Notes: a model not told the origin generated them from the sequence alone. A stretch of 64,000 nucleotides of DNA from Larkinella sp051857545 (GCF_051857545.1 NZ_JBPZHB010000003.1:662523-726522), one strand, 5' to 3'; shown: positions 50,986 through 60,813, counted from the stretch's first letter. Numbers and translations are program-made.

Positions 50986-52017
50986 ATGAGAAGTAAACAA
51001 CCAACCATCTGGGATATTGCCATTAAATTAAATGTCTCGATATCAACCGTTTCCCGGGCGTTGCGGAATGCGCCGGATATCAACCCGGATACCAAAAAGG
51101 CGGTTCTGGATCTGGCCCACGAGCTGGATTACCAACCCAATACGATTGCGACCAGTTTGCGGAAAAATAAAACCGACATCATTGGCGTGCTGGTCCCGGA
51201 GTTTGTTCATGCCTATTTTCCGAATGTGATTCTGGGGGTGCAGGAGGTCGCCAATGCGGCCGGTTACAAAGTCATGATCGGGCAGTCGAACGAGTCGCTG
51301 GAGATTGAAAAGCACAATTTGCAGGCCATGCTGTCGAGCCGGGTGGAGGGACTGATCATGGCGATTACACGGGAAACGAATGAATACGAACACATTCAAT
51401 CGGCCCAACGGAAGGGGTTGCCGGTCGTATTTTTTAACCGGATTGTGGATGAATTGCAAGGATCAAAGGTGCTGGTGGACGACTACCGGGGCGCGTTCCG
51501 GGCGGTCGAGCATCTGATCCAGACGGGTTGCCGGCGGATTGCCCACCTCGCCGGCCCCGAAAACCTGACCATGAGCCGAAACCGCCTGAACGGCTACATC
51601 GACGCGCTGAAAGCCCACGCCTTTCCCATCGACGAAACGATCATTATGCCCTGCGATTTTGTGGAAGGGAAAGCCCGGTTTTGCACCCAGCAACTGTTGA
51701 ACCGGCCCGACCGCCCCGATGCCCTGTTTGCCGTCAACGATCCGACGGCCATCGAAGCCCTGGTTTGCATTCAGGAGAACGGGTTGTCCATCCCGGATGA
51801 TATTTCGCTGGTTGGTTTTTCCAACGCGCCCCACAGCGCCTTTGTTAGTCCTCCGCTCACGTCAGTCGTTCAGCCGACCAACGAAATTGGCCGCGTGGCC
51901 GCCCGGCTTCTGTTGCGGCAACTGGCAGAGGGCTCCGATTTTGTTCCGGAAACCCAGACGCTGGACACCACGCTGGTGATTCGCAAATCGACGCAGCCGG
52001 TTTTGAGGGCGGTTTGA
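50986..52017 (+). CDS. LacI-family transcriptional regulator
   Basis: 343 residues from ATG 50986 (MRSKQPTIWDIAIKLN). The HTH domain (about 5-55) includes VSISTVSRALRNAPDI and hinge-helix region NTIATSLRKNKTD. A periplasmic-binding-protein-like effector domain follows (IIGVLVPEFVHAYFPNVILG, DRPDALFAVNDPTAIEAL, PPLTSVVQPTNEIGRVAARL). It probably senses a sugar and controls the divergent Sus operon (47508 and downstream) through the CG-centred palindrome upstream. LacI control of a Sus operon is less usual than ECF or hybrid two-component control. An upstream in-frame start at 50878 would remove the promoter. Confidence 0.93.
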   Translation: MRSKQPTIWDIAIKLNVSISTVSRALRNAPDINPDTKKAVLDLAHELDYQPNTIATSLRKNKTDIIGVLVPEFVHAYFPNVILGVQEVANAAGYKVMIGQSNESLEIEKHNLQAMLSSRVEGLIMAITRETNEYEHIQSAQRKGLPVVFFNRIVDELQGSKVLVDDYRGAFRAVEHLIQTGCRRIAHLAGPENLTMSRNRLNGYIDALKAHAFPIDETIIMPCDFVEGKARFCTQQLLNRPDRPDALFAVNDPTAIEALVCIQENGLSIPDDISLVGFSNAPHSAFVSPPLTSVVQPTNEIGRVAARLLLRQLAEGSDFVPETQTLDTTLVIRKSTQPVLRAV

Positions 52018-52021
52018 GGAT

Positions 52022-55000
52022 TTACCAGGGACAGGTTCGACTGTCTAAAAGCCACTTCATCGCTCCATAGATGAGCAAATCGGCGACCGGTTTCAGCGTG
52101 AAATCGCTCACGGCGGGCGCGGAAGGATTTCCTCCCCCCCAATTGTAGACACTCGACCAGGCAAAACTCCCGTTGTTGCTGACAAAACCGTACTTCATTC
52201 CCGGATTGCCATCAGTAACCAACTGCTGCGTCCAATGCTGATGCGCCTGACCGGTATACGATTGGAGGACCAGCTCGGTATCCAGCGTTTGATTCCCGCC
52301 AGCCGCACCGATAACCAGGCCCGTGCCGGTCATGGTCGTGAGCTTAGTGGAAGAACCTACAGGGTCAAGTTTCCAAATTTGCCCGTTCTGGCTATCGTCC
52401 GGGTCCTGTATTTTCAGGGTGCCATTCGCGTTGGTTAACCGTTTCCCGTTGGCCACCAACCGAATGGAGTAGCAGTTCGGGGAGGTAGGACACCCCACCG
52501 AGGTGAGCCTGAAAATTCGGTAGGTACCTGCATAGTCCGGATCGGAGGTGTTCTGAACACTTCCCCATAATTGAAGTTCCGGGTCGACGCCACGGCTTCT
52601 TAAATCCCAGGTATTTCCGGCGGACTGATGCACCCAGTACTGTCCGCTACCCGCTGCGGTTTGGGAAAAATTCCAGAATTGAAGGGTCGTATTGGTAAAA
52701 GCAGCCAAACGAATCAACTCACCGTTGCCCGCTGCGTTGACGGACGCCACCTGACCGCTCCCGTTTTGCGAGGTGAGTTTATACTGACCGTTTCCCTGTT
52801 GTTCGAATTTCCAGATTTGGTTGGCCTGTCCCACAACCTGCGTTTGCTGTTGAACGGTGTTGTCGCTCATCACCTGCATGGCTTTGCCGGAATAAACACT
52901 CGAAATGACAAAGCAACCGTTTCCGACGGCATCGCCCCCCGCGCAATTGGCGTTGGTTTGTACCGTTACCTGCCCGGCCGAACTGGTGCAGCCATTGAGC
53001 GTGCAAGTTGCTAAATACGTACCGCTGTTGTTGACCAGCAGCGTATTGCCGACGACTCCTGTTGACCAGGTGACGGTTCCGCCGGTGCAGCCACTGGCGG
53101 TTAAGGTCGCTGTCTGCCCCGGACAAATAGACGAGGGGATGGCTGACAGGGATGGGATCGGCGCCGAACAGCCCGGACAGGATACGGATAAAAGCTGGAA
53201 AAAACGGTACGGCTGGCTATAATGAAAATCGCCGGGATTGGTCATGCTGCCGTACAATTGAGCTTTAGGACCGGCTCCTGCGCCTTCGATGTCCCAGGTT
53301 GTACCCGCCGACAGACTGACCCGGTACTGCCGGGAGTTGGCTGCGGTTTCGTTAAAATTCCACAGTTGAAGGGTGGTGCCGGTATAGTTCCCAATCCGCA
53401 GAAACTCGCCCTGATTGGCCGAATTCGTTTGAAGGGCCTGCCCACTGCCATTCTGGGTCGTCAACTTAAAAGCACCATTGGGTTGCTGATCGAATCGCCA
53501 GATCTGGTTGGTTTGCCCGCCGACCGGCGTTTGCTGCTGAACGGTGTTGTCGTTCATCGTCTGTAATACTTTGCCGGACAAAGCATTGTAAATCAAGAAA
53601 CAACCGCTTCCGGCCGAACTGTTGACCGTTGAAAATGGAGCGAGTTTTTTTGGGTTTTGTTCGCCGTTCGCATAATTGTAGTCGAAGGTCTTGAGCAAGT
53701 TCAGGTCGTGGTCGCGAATGGCATCCAGTCGCCCGAAATGGTCGTATTCATACCGGGTTGCGAAGCCATTTGGATCGGTGGTTGTTTTTACTCCCAGGAG
53801 TGGAACATCATAGGCATAACGGGTCGTTAAACTGGCCGCGGTATTGTAATTGGATGTTTCGCTGGTGAAAACCGAAAAAGGAATGAGTCCAGGATTGTAG
53901 GCATTCCATTCCAGGCGTGTACGCAAACCATTCCGCAGCAGGTATTCCAGCGGATTGCCCCGGCTATCATAGGCCGTATAAGTCAACTCCAGCCCGTATC
54001 GGCTGTCTTTGTTCGCCGTGCTGTTCGTCAGCGATAAGGGGACGTAGCTACTCAGCAGACAGCAACGATCCATCACCTGAAGCCGGTGTGTTTCTTTTGG
54101 CAACGCATACCCCGGAACGAGGCTGTTTTCTTCAAACAGATTCAATTGCCCCCCGATTAAATACGGATTGGGATCGGCAGAATAGCTTTTTCGGTAGGCA
54201 TATTCTTCAATTACAACGTTCCGCTGCCCCCGATTCCGCAGGAGTTGGATGCCGCGTGTTGGCCCCGAAGCGGGCGTTGGGAAACTGAGGTCAAACGGGT
54301 ACCGCATCTGCCGCACGGTGATGCTGCCATCAGCGGCCGTAACGGTTTGCTGAGCCGGTTGGTAATCGGCGTTGTACACGGTTTCGGTACTGGTTGCGAC
54401 GGCATTGCCATTGCCCGCAGGGTACTGGTAGTCCTCGGTTCGAAATAGCCGAATGTTTCCTTTGGGCCAGGGATAGTAGGTGGGCGGTGAGTATTGGTTG
54501 CGCAGGTAGTCGCAGGGGGGAGGGGTTCTGGGATTGGAATAGTAGGTGGCCCATTCGGTCGTGTAGGTCAAGTTTTTTAGAATCAGAACCCCGGCTTTTG
54601 GCAGTTCTGTTTTTATCGGGTTCATATACGTATTGACCTGCTGATGAAGCATTTGATTGGCCTGATTATAAACCGTTCTGGTGAGCAGTTGCCCCCGATC
54701 CCAATGATAACTGGCCACATAGGTTCGCCCGGAATTTCCACCACCTACTCCAAACGTTACGTCACCACTGGTTCGGAAGGTGTAGACGGTTTTCCCGTTT
54801 TCATTCGAACCGTTGTAAGTGCCTTCATACTCGGCCACTTCCGGATACGTAACCGGACTGCCGTCGAACGGGCTGATGCTGGAGGTGGGATTGGAGCCGA
54901 ATATGCGGGTTTGTTGCCGGCAGTCGGGGGGAAGCTGTTCGGAATACACATTGGACCAACTGCTTTTGTTCAGGGTCACGTTGAGGGTTCCGTACCCATT

Positions 55001-56575
55001 TTCGCCGGAGCCGTAGCGGTATGTTTTGACTTTAAGCGGGTCATTGGCCGATGCCTGGGTCTCGATTCGGTTCACCCGAAGTCCGCCCGCTAACTGGATG
55101 GCGTTTATGCCTGCGTCAAAATACCGGTTAGACTCGTAGAAAAAACGGGAATAGCCGCCTGTTGGGTAGGTTACTTTGTTCAGAATCCAGGCCTGCATGT
55201 GGGGCTCGCTACACGAGCGATTGGCTCCGCCGACCGTTGTCGAACCCATATAGCCTGCGGTGCCGTACAGGTTGACGGTTTGGGCCGGTATGAGCGTGGT
55301 CGGGTTGTTGGCTCCGTTGAAATAGCCCCAGACATCCCGGCTGCGCGATTGGGTCCCCGGCAGGTTCTGGGTCATGTTGTATTCGAACAGATATTTACTG
55401 ATAATCCCGTTATTGATATCCTGCATCAACACGGCGTTGAGTTTCAATGGGGCATTCAGATAACTGTAATTCTGAGGTTGGGTTGCTGGAAAGTACCCCT
55501 GCTGGAGGTCAATCCGTTTGATTCGCTGGAAGGTGTTGGAAATAATGTTGAACCCATACACATCGATGTAATCCAACGCCTTTAGACCGGGTAGGTCGGC
55601 CCGATTGGCAGCTTCCGGCGAAAACGTTAGTTTCCCGCCCGGAAAAACGATTTCCTGCAACTGACGGGTGGTATGATACGTACTGACCGCAGCAGAAGTG
55701 AAATTCTGATTGCCCAGAAAGGCAAAACTGCAATCGCCTGAAGTCTGATCTACAATGGTTTGCGTATCGACGATGTCGGTGGTACTGTTGTAACTGACGG
55801 ATGTATAATAAAACTGAACCAGATCATCCGGTCGGTTTCCCTGAATTTTGCTGAGCTGCCAGGCACTGGTGTAGCTGAGTTGTCCGCTGCCATTGTTAAA
55901 AGCGACGGATTCGGTCTGGTCGAACGTATAGACGATGCCGTCTTCGTCGGTCACCGTAAAGCCGGTGATGGTTCCCGTTTGGGATTGTATAAAGTTGATT
56001 TTAACCCGCTCGAAAGGCATGGTGGTGGCAACACTGCCCGTACCGTCCGGAATGAGCACAAACTTAAGGGTCCGTCCACCTGGAAAAGTCAGGTTAAACA
56101 CATCATACCCGGAATCGTAGACCCGGTTATTATATTGTTCAAAGAAATTGAATATGTTGTCGCAGGCCGTATTTCCACTCACATTGGGGTCCAGGGTGGG
56201 ATGAACGCCGGGCCAGTACAAAATCTCCGACAGTTCATCCGGCCGACCCGTCACGCTGCGTGAAATAACCCCGCCCGTATTTAAAGCCCAGCCCAAGCCA
56301 ACCCAACTCGCCTGATCCGTTACTTTATGCCCTCCGGCATGGTAATCGAAACTGACCGGAACCCGCACCTGGCCCGCCGAGATGTCGAAAACCGGAACGG
56401 TGATCGACGGTATTCCCGTATTCAAACTAACCGGATGTTCACCGAATCGGCCCAGCGATGCTACATTGGGCGATTGGGGCGACAACGAAGGCCGTAAATT
56501 AGGAACCTGGCCTTGTGCCTTTGCTGCATCGATCGTAGTAAACAGCAGCAATGCAACGAGTAGAAACGGTTTCAT
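52022..56575 (-). CDS. Large secreted RHS-like protein with three ricin-type lectin repeats, lacking a toxin tail
   Basis: 1517 residues with signal peptide (cleavage near Ala20, DAAKAQ). The N-terminal region (SLGRFGEHPVSLNTGIPSIT, HKVTDQASWVGLGWALNTGG) is the characteristic start of Bacteroidota RHS-repeat proteins. YD-type repeats occur around 930-970 (TTDPNGFATRYEYDHFGRLD). Three ricin-B-like modules follow at about 988-1125, 1213-1350 and 1357-1470, the first two with near-identical DNTVQQQT ... NQIWKFEQQ segments, separated by an Ig-like stretch rich in Cys. There is no RHS core/autoprotease region and no C-terminal toxin. Last gene of a minus-strand trio. Function unknown; carbohydrate binding is inferred from the ricin repeats. 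Confidence 0.8.
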   Translation of the reverse strand: MKPFLLVALLLFTTIDAAKAQGQVPNLRPSLSPQSPNVASLGRFGEHPVSLNTGIPSITVPVFDISAGQVRVPVSFDYHAGGHKVTDQASWVGLGWALNTGGVISRSVTGRPDELSEILYWPGVHPTLDPNVSGNTACDNIFNFFEQYNNRVYDSGYDVFNLTFPGGRTLKFVLIPDGTGSVATTMPFERVKINFIQSQTGTITGFTVTDEDGIVYTFDQTESVAFNNGSGQLSYTSAWQLSKIQGNRPDDLVQFYYTSVSYNSTTDIVDTQTIVDQTSGDCSFAFLGNQNFTSAAVSTYHTTRQLQEIVFPGGKLTFSPEAANRADLPGLKALDYIDVYGFNIISNTFQRIKRIDLQQGYFPATQPQNYSYLNAPLKLNAVLMQDINNGIISKYLFEYNMTQNLPGTQSRSRDVWGYFNGANNPTTLIPAQTVNLYGTAGYMGSTTVGGANRSCSEPHMQAWILNKVTYPTGGYSRFFYESNRYFDAGINAIQLAGGLRVNRIETQASANDPLKVKTYRYGSGENGYGTLNVTLNKSSWSNVYSEQLPPDCRQQTRIFGSNPTSSISPFDGSPVTYPEVAEYEGTYNGSNENGKTVYTFRTSGDVTFGVGGGNSGRTYVASYHWDRGQLLTRTVYNQANQMLHQQVNTYMNPIKTELPKAGVLILKNLTYTTEWATYYSNPRTPPPCDYLRNQYSPPTYYPWPKGNIRLFRTEDYQYPAGNGNAVATSTETVYNADYQPAQQTVTAADGSITVRQMRYPFDLSFPTPASGPTRGIQLLRNRGQRNVVIEEYAYRKSYSADPNPYLIGGQLNLFEENSLVPGYALPKETHRLQVMDRCCLLSSYVPLSLTNSTANKDSRYGLELTYTAYDSRGNPLEYLLRNGLRTRLEWNAYNPGLIPFSVFTSETSNYNTAASLTTRYAYDVPLLGVKTTTDPNGFATRYEYDHFGRLDAIRDHDLNLLKTFDYNYANGEQNPKKLAPFSTVNSSAGSGCFLIYNALSGKVLQTMNDNTVQQQTPVGGQTNQIWRFDQQPNGAFKLTTQNGSGQALQTNSANQGEFLRIGNYTGTTLQLWNFNETAANSRQYRVSLSAGTTWDIEGAGAGPKAQLYGSMTNPGDFHYSQPYRFFQLLSVSCPGCSAPIPSLSAIPSSICPGQTATLTASGCTGGTVTWSTGVVGNTLLVNNSGTYLATCTLNGCTSSAGQVTVQTNANCAGGDAVGNGCFVISSVYSGKAMQVMSDNTVQQQTQVVGQANQIWKFEQQGNGQYKLTSQNGSGQVASVNAAGNGELIRLAAFTNTTLQFWNFSQTAAGSGQYWVHQSAGNTWDLRSRGVDPELQLWGSVQNTSDPDYAGTYRIFRLTSVGCPTSPNCYSIRLVANGKRLTNANGTLKIQDPDDSQNGQIWKLDPVGSSTKLTTMTGTGLVIGAAGGNQTLDTELVLQSYTGQAHQHWTQQLVTDGNPGMKYGFVSNNGSFAWSSVYNWGGGNPSAPAVSDFTLKPVADLLIYGAMKWLLDSRTCPW

Positions 56576-56586
56576 GGAAGGGAGGA

Positions 56587-57096
56587 TTATCGGCGCACAA
56601 AATACGTACTGCCCTGGTAAAGCGTATTATTCAGAAAACCGTCCGTAAACACCAGCGTATCCTTGCGACAGTCGTAACGAAACGTATCCCGAAAATTGAA
56701 AGCAGCTTTGTAGGTTTCAATCTCATCCGGTTTTCCCTCCCAGTAGAAGCGAATGACTTCATTCGCTACTTCGTAATGAAAGGAGATGGACAGGTCACTT
56801 CGTTTGGTATTCCGGCAATCATAAAAACTGAGTTCCCCTTTGTCTTTCCCCTTAAACTGGAGGACCAGTTCTTCTTCCAGCCGATTCTTTTGATTGGATT
56901 TCCCCTTTTTTCCACTCCGTTCCTTATCGCAAAGCACGAAGTCGTTGCCCCATTTTCCCGAAAAACAATCTTTGGCCAACGGAGCGGGGTTCACGGGTAA
57001 AGCACCGGAGCGGTATCGGCTCGTGCTGCCAACCAAAGCCAGAAAAATAACCAGCCCCATGTATTTGGCCTTCCTGAAAAGCAGTTCCATACCCAT
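56587..57096 (-). CDS. Small exported protein, unknown function
   Basis: 169 residues with a hydrophobic N-terminal segment (about 12-25, MGLVIFLALVGS) acting as signal or anchor. The soluble part contains SGKWGNDFVLCDKE, a basic stretch (KKGKSNQKNR) and two regular Cys (FYDCRNTKR, RYDCRKDTLVF). I do not recognise the family. It lies 11 bp upstream of the RHS-like gene and 5 bp downstream of the T9SS protein gene, so the three are probably one transcript. Confidence 0.65.
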   Translation of the reverse strand: MGMELLFRKAKYMGLVIFLALVGSTSRYRSGALPVNPAPLAKDCFSGKWGNDFVLCDKERSGKKGKSNQKNRLEEELVLQFKGKDKGELSFYDCRNTKRSDLSISFHYEVANEVIRFYWEGKPDEIETYKAAFNFRDTFRYDCRKDTLVFTDGFLNNTLYQGSTYFVRR

Positions 57097-57101
57097 AAAA
57101 A

Positions 57102-59519
57102 TTAGTGTTTCACGAAACGAACGGTTGTTATCTGATCGCCCTCCCTGACGGTTACGACGTAATGACCACTGGTCAGCCTGGTCAGGTTGAGGGTCTGTGT
57201 ATACTGATGATCGGTTAAATTGCCGGCAGTCGTCATCAGGGGCTTGCCCTGTAAGTCAAACACGGTGAGTATCATTGCACCGGTTTGCTGATACCCGCGA
57301 TAGCGTACGGCCGTCTGAACACCTGCCGGATTGGGCGTGAGCGTTAGCCGTTCCGGCTCGGCAGTCTGGCTGGCGGGCGCACAGGAACTACACTGAAGCC
57401 CGATGTCTAACCCCTGCATTGACCTGCCCCCTGGTGGGGTTGTAAAACGAATCAGCGCCGTCTGATCGGCCAGAATGGCGTCATTGTCAATTTGGTCAGC
57501 CTGGCTGGTGGCTACCGCTTTGCGCCGATCCGGCGCGGGCAAGCTCAGGCCCGAATGAGCCGTTTGTTGCAGGGGTACCCGGATTTCGTAGTCCGTCAGG
57601 GGCTGTATACCACCAGTTACCGATTGGTTATCAAAAGCATAATAACCCGCCTGATCGGTTTGGGTTTGTCCTGCCAATTTCCCTGCGTGATGGAGCGTTA
57701 CCTGAATGGCTGGCAGCCCCGGCTCGTCGGCATCCTGTTGGCCATTGGCGTTGCGATCGTTCCAGACCCGGTTGCCAAGGGTCAACGGAGGAGGGTCAGC
57801 GATGACTTCGATATCACCCACATTGTTGGTTTTCCAGAAATAACCGGCCCGCTCACCGCCCGGAAATACCGCCTGCCCCCGAACAAAACTTCCGGTCTGA
57901 TTGGCAAACCAGCGAAAACCGCCCGTCACATACTGACCCGGCACCGGTTCGCGGGCGGCTACGACCAGTTGCCCTTGCTCCGGCAGGAGAGCGAGCCCTC
58001 CCGTAGCGGTTTCCTGGTGCCAAACGATGCCATCGGCCTGAAACTGATCGTCGTGGTAAAATTCACCCCCGGTGGGTCCCTGTCGGTTATTTCGGCCAGC
58101 CGACAGTTGGTCACCCACACCGCCGTTTCGTTCGAGGTCGTAGCGGCCATTCCGAAAAGCGACCCGCAAAATATCTCCTCCTGACAAACCCCGGTAGGGC
58201 ATCAAGGGCATGGACGGATTCGGGCGAAAGAGTTGTCCATCCCCGGCTTGGTGTCCGAGTCGGTCCATCAGGCCGAGAATCATCGATCCGTCGGTGTCAA
58301 ATTCAATGTCAGCCAGGATAGGCTGTGGATGGATGAGCCAGTCGGGAGCCGACGAAACCCTGGCTTGCCGGTAATCATCCGTCCAGGGTTGCCACCCGGA
58401 TACGCCGTAGTCGAGCGTGCCCCGTGGATAAGTCAAGGCCGTACTAAAAACCTCGGTAAAAGCAGGTGTGTTGGCATTCGGATTGAATCGGTAGACAATG
58501 GCTCTTAGATCCGCAACGCGCTTTGAATGACTGGCATCCTCAACAACGCCCACATAGACCCGGTCGTTGTGTATTTTAACGGCAAAAGGCTGGGCGTCGC
58601 CCGATTGTCCCGCTGTCAGGGGCAGTGTAAATTTTTTTACATCCGCGGACTGGGGTAATGCGCCATCAGCAGGCAGACGAATGGCATACAGGGCGCGGTC
58701 GTAAAGGTTCATGACGAACAGCATCTGCCCGTCGTCGGTTACATCCAGACCCCCTAAACTGCACTTGCCCACCAGGGAGAACATCAGCGAATCGTGGCTG
58801 ACACTCGTAAGGCTACTGCCCAAATCGCGTTTCAGATTAGCCGGAGCCGTAGCGAAGCCCAATGCATCGAGATTGATGAAGGGCAAAACCGTTCCGTCGT
58901 CGGGCGACAGGCGGTAGATGCCCCCCGACCCTAATGGCCCGAAACCGGCGTGCCGTTTCGCCAGGGCGGCTGCATAGAGCCGTTGGGAAGTTCGGTCATA
59001 CGCCAGCCCCCAGAGCGAACCCACTTGCCGGGGTGTGGCGATTCGTTTCAACGTGGATGGGTCGCCGGAGGCCGCAGTTATGACCACCGCCGTGAGCGAA
59101 TCGGCACCCGCATCGCCGTAGTCGCCGTTCACATAAACCGTCTGAACCAGCCGTGGATTGGCTCCCAACTGGTTGGCAGGGTGCTGCACCGCCAGATTGA
59201 CCTCGGCGGGTGTTGTGGCAAACCGCACCAGGGGTGTGTGTGACACCGGTTGCCAGCCTTTTTCCAGATTACCAAATTCCAACCGGACGGGCTGGTGTGG
59301 AGGAATCACCAATTGGTACGTCCCATCGGCCCCCGTCGTCGTTTGGGCAATTAATCGCCCGTCTGTCCCGTAAGCCTTCACTGCCACCGGGCTTACCGGG
59401 CGTACTACGCCATTTGCCCTATTAACGGCATTTGCGTCCTGCCAAACCCGTCCCGAAATCTGGGCGGATAGGATCGACGAGTACAGGAGCAAAATCAGTG
59501 TTGATAGATAGTTCATCAT
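57102..59519 (-). CDS. Secreted protein with SdrD B-like domain and type IX secretion C-terminus
   Basis: 805 residues. Signal peptide (SILSAQ, about residue 19), an SdrD-B/carboxypeptidase-like domain (ISGRVWQDANAVNRANGVVR), a large beta-propeller-like region (about 120-560) with repeated VDAL/GLDVTDDGQ segments, a second SdrD-B domain at about 580-660 (LGNRVWNDRNANGQQDADE), and a T9SS C-terminal sorting domain (about 725-805, LTLTPNPAGVQTAVRYRG ... VRFVKH). It is exported through the type IX system and probably attached to the cell surface. First gene of the trio with the RHS-like protein; just beyond it the A+T-rich region begins. Confidence 0.85.
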   Translation of the reverse strand: MMNYLSTLILLLYSSILSAQISGRVWQDANAVNRANGVVRPVSPVAVKAYGTDGRLIAQTTTGADGTYQLVIPPHQPVRLEFGNLEKGWQPVSHTPLVRFATTPAEVNLAVQHPANQLGANPRLVQTVYVNGDYGDAGADSLTAVVITAASGDPSTLKRIATPRQVGSLWGLAYDRTSQRLYAAALAKRHAGFGPLGSGGIYRLSPDDGTVLPFINLDALGFATAPANLKRDLGSSLTSVSHDSLMFSLVGKCSLGGLDVTDDGQMLFVMNLYDRALYAIRLPADGALPQSADVKKFTLPLTAGQSGDAQPFAVKIHNDRVYVGVVEDASHSKRVADLRAIVYRFNPNANTPAFTEVFSTALTYPRGTLDYGVSGWQPWTDDYRQARVSSAPDWLIHPQPILADIEFDTDGSMILGLMDRLGHQAGDGQLFRPNPSMPLMPYRGLSGGDILRVAFRNGRYDLERNGGVGDQLSAGRNNRQGPTGGEFYHDDQFQADGIVWHQETATGGLALLPEQGQLVVAAREPVPGQYVTGGFRWFANQTGSFVRGQAVFPGGERAGYFWKTNNVGDIEVIADPPPLTLGNRVWNDRNANGQQDADEPGLPAIQVTLHHAGKLAGQTQTDQAGYYAFDNQSVTGGIQPLTDYEIRVPLQQTAHSGLSLPAPDRRKAVATSQADQIDNDAILADQTALIRFTTPPGGRSMQGLDIGLQCSSCAPASQTAEPERLTLTPNPAGVQTAVRYRGYQQTGAMILTVFDLQGKPLMTTAGNLTDHQYTQTLNLTRLTSGHYVVTVREGDQITTVRFVKH

Positions 59520-59754
59520 GGTTCATCTGATTTCTATATTGTTTTATGGTGTTACAGATAGTTGAAAAAAGCTTTTAAAGGATGTTGTATGGTCCTTGAA
59601 TTTGCAAGTAGTATCATTTGCTTGTAAAAGCAAATATGATTTGGCAGTTATACTCATTCTATAAGTGGTTTCTCGGTGTACGTATTGACAAATGTTATAA
59701 GTGATATACTTGCTCTTTATTCAATCGAATCATTTCCCATTCGGCTGATTTTGT
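59520..59754. other. A+T-rich gap, transition to the RHS cassette region
   Basis: 235 bp without a gene or clear repeat. Base composition changes here from the balanced composition of the chromosome to strongly A+T-rich sequence that continues to 64000, apart from the RHS-core fragments. Confidence 0.5.
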
Positions 59755-60168
59755 TTATTCCACCAGATAATATAGATCAATGTCTATTTCTCCATTTATT
59801 TTTACTACTAAATCCAGGAAATGCTTGCTAAAGGATAATGATGGTTTTTCATCGTTTACGATTTCTACTACTATATCTACTTTTGTCTCTAGATTATTGA
59901 TTTTTATATAATCGGCGACTTTAGGCAGATTTGCTCTGAATTTTTGAAAGAAATTTTCCAGGAGTTCTTCTAAATACAAGGTCTCGATATACTCAGAAGA
60001 GTATGTCCAACAAGTTTCTTTTCTAAATAAATTGATTCGATTGGAAACAGTGTCGCCTTTTAACCAAGTCGAAGACGGGTTTAGCCCTGTTAGCTCACTA
60101 AATGAAAGTGGGTTAAGTAGATCTCCAAAGATCGAAAAAACAAGTTTTATTCTAGTCGCAGTTCTCAT
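59755..60168 (-). CDS. DUF4279-family probable immunity protein
   Basis: 137 residues. The segments FGDLLNPLSFSELTGLNPSS, WLKGDTVSNRINLFRKETCW and the acidic end VVKINGEIDIDLYYLVE fit DUF4279, a family often found as the immunity partner of polymorphic toxins. Its ATG overlaps the TGA of the upstream toxin tail (ATGA), the usual toxin-immunity coupling. The A+T-rich composition points to transfer. The specific toxin it neutralises would be the one at 60165-60473, which is broken, so this may be an orphan immunity gene. Confidence 0.7.
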   Translation of the reverse strand: MRTATRIKLVFSIFGDLLNPLSFSELTGLNPSSTWLKGDTVSNRINLFRKETCWTYSSEYIETLYLEELLENFFQKFRANLPKVADYIKINNLETKVDIVVEIVNDEKPSLSFSKHFLDLVVKINGEIDIDLYYLVE

Positions 60169-60721
60169 TTTAAAAATTCACCAGTTTGAATAGGAACTCC
60201 TTTGCCACCTTTTTGAAGAATGAGAATCTCATTAGTCTTAGTATCCTTGTACAAATCGTATTGAGATATTTTAGCTTTACTTCCCAAAAAGTCTTTTTTT
60301 ATTTGATGTGCATCAATACCTGACTTTTTTAACAGATTGTCTGAAATTTTATTGAAATTCTTTTTAGTTTGTTCAACTAGTGCTTTCTCTACTGCTGTAG
60401 CGGCTAATTGTTTAACCGCTACAATCTTACTCCCCCAAATACTTTGGTCAGGCTGAACAAGGTGATTAAGTTATCAATAATTCGGGTCGGATCATCTTCG
60501 TCCCGTTTATCGGTAGCGAACAGCCAGGCATTGGTGCGATCACCGGGATCAAAATACGCACTTCCGTCGGGATTAATCGGTTGTCCGGATTCTCTCAGAA
60601 GAGGTCCAGATACTTTATCTTTTTTCTTGCTGCTCGCGGGGTTATCTCTCTAGCCTGGTCCATCGCCAGCATCCTGATAAGCCCCACGGAACTTTATCAA
60701 CCCAGTCGAATACTTGCTGTT
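60165..60721 (-). pseudogene. Degraded RHS C-terminal toxin tail
   Basis: Reading the minus strand, a frame gives KFRGAYQDAGDGPG, then a TAG (60650-60652), then RDNPASSKKKDKVSGPL and INPDGSAYFDPGDRTNAW. It runs out of frame at a run of five C near 60432-60437 and continues in the next frame as AVKQLAATAVEKALVEQTKK and ISQYDLYKDTKTNEILIL, ending QKGGKGVPIQTGEFLK at TGA 60165-60167. The last part resembles a small polymorphic-toxin domain; I cannot assign the family with certainty. The stop and frameshift make it non-functional unless they are sequencing errors. Confidence 0.65.
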
Positions 60722-60813
60722 CTATTGACCTTTCTATATTTGGGCAGATCCTCCGCCTTGCTAAATCATATTTTAGGTCTATATTTTCCTTAGTCGTAGA
60801 TATTTTCTCATAC

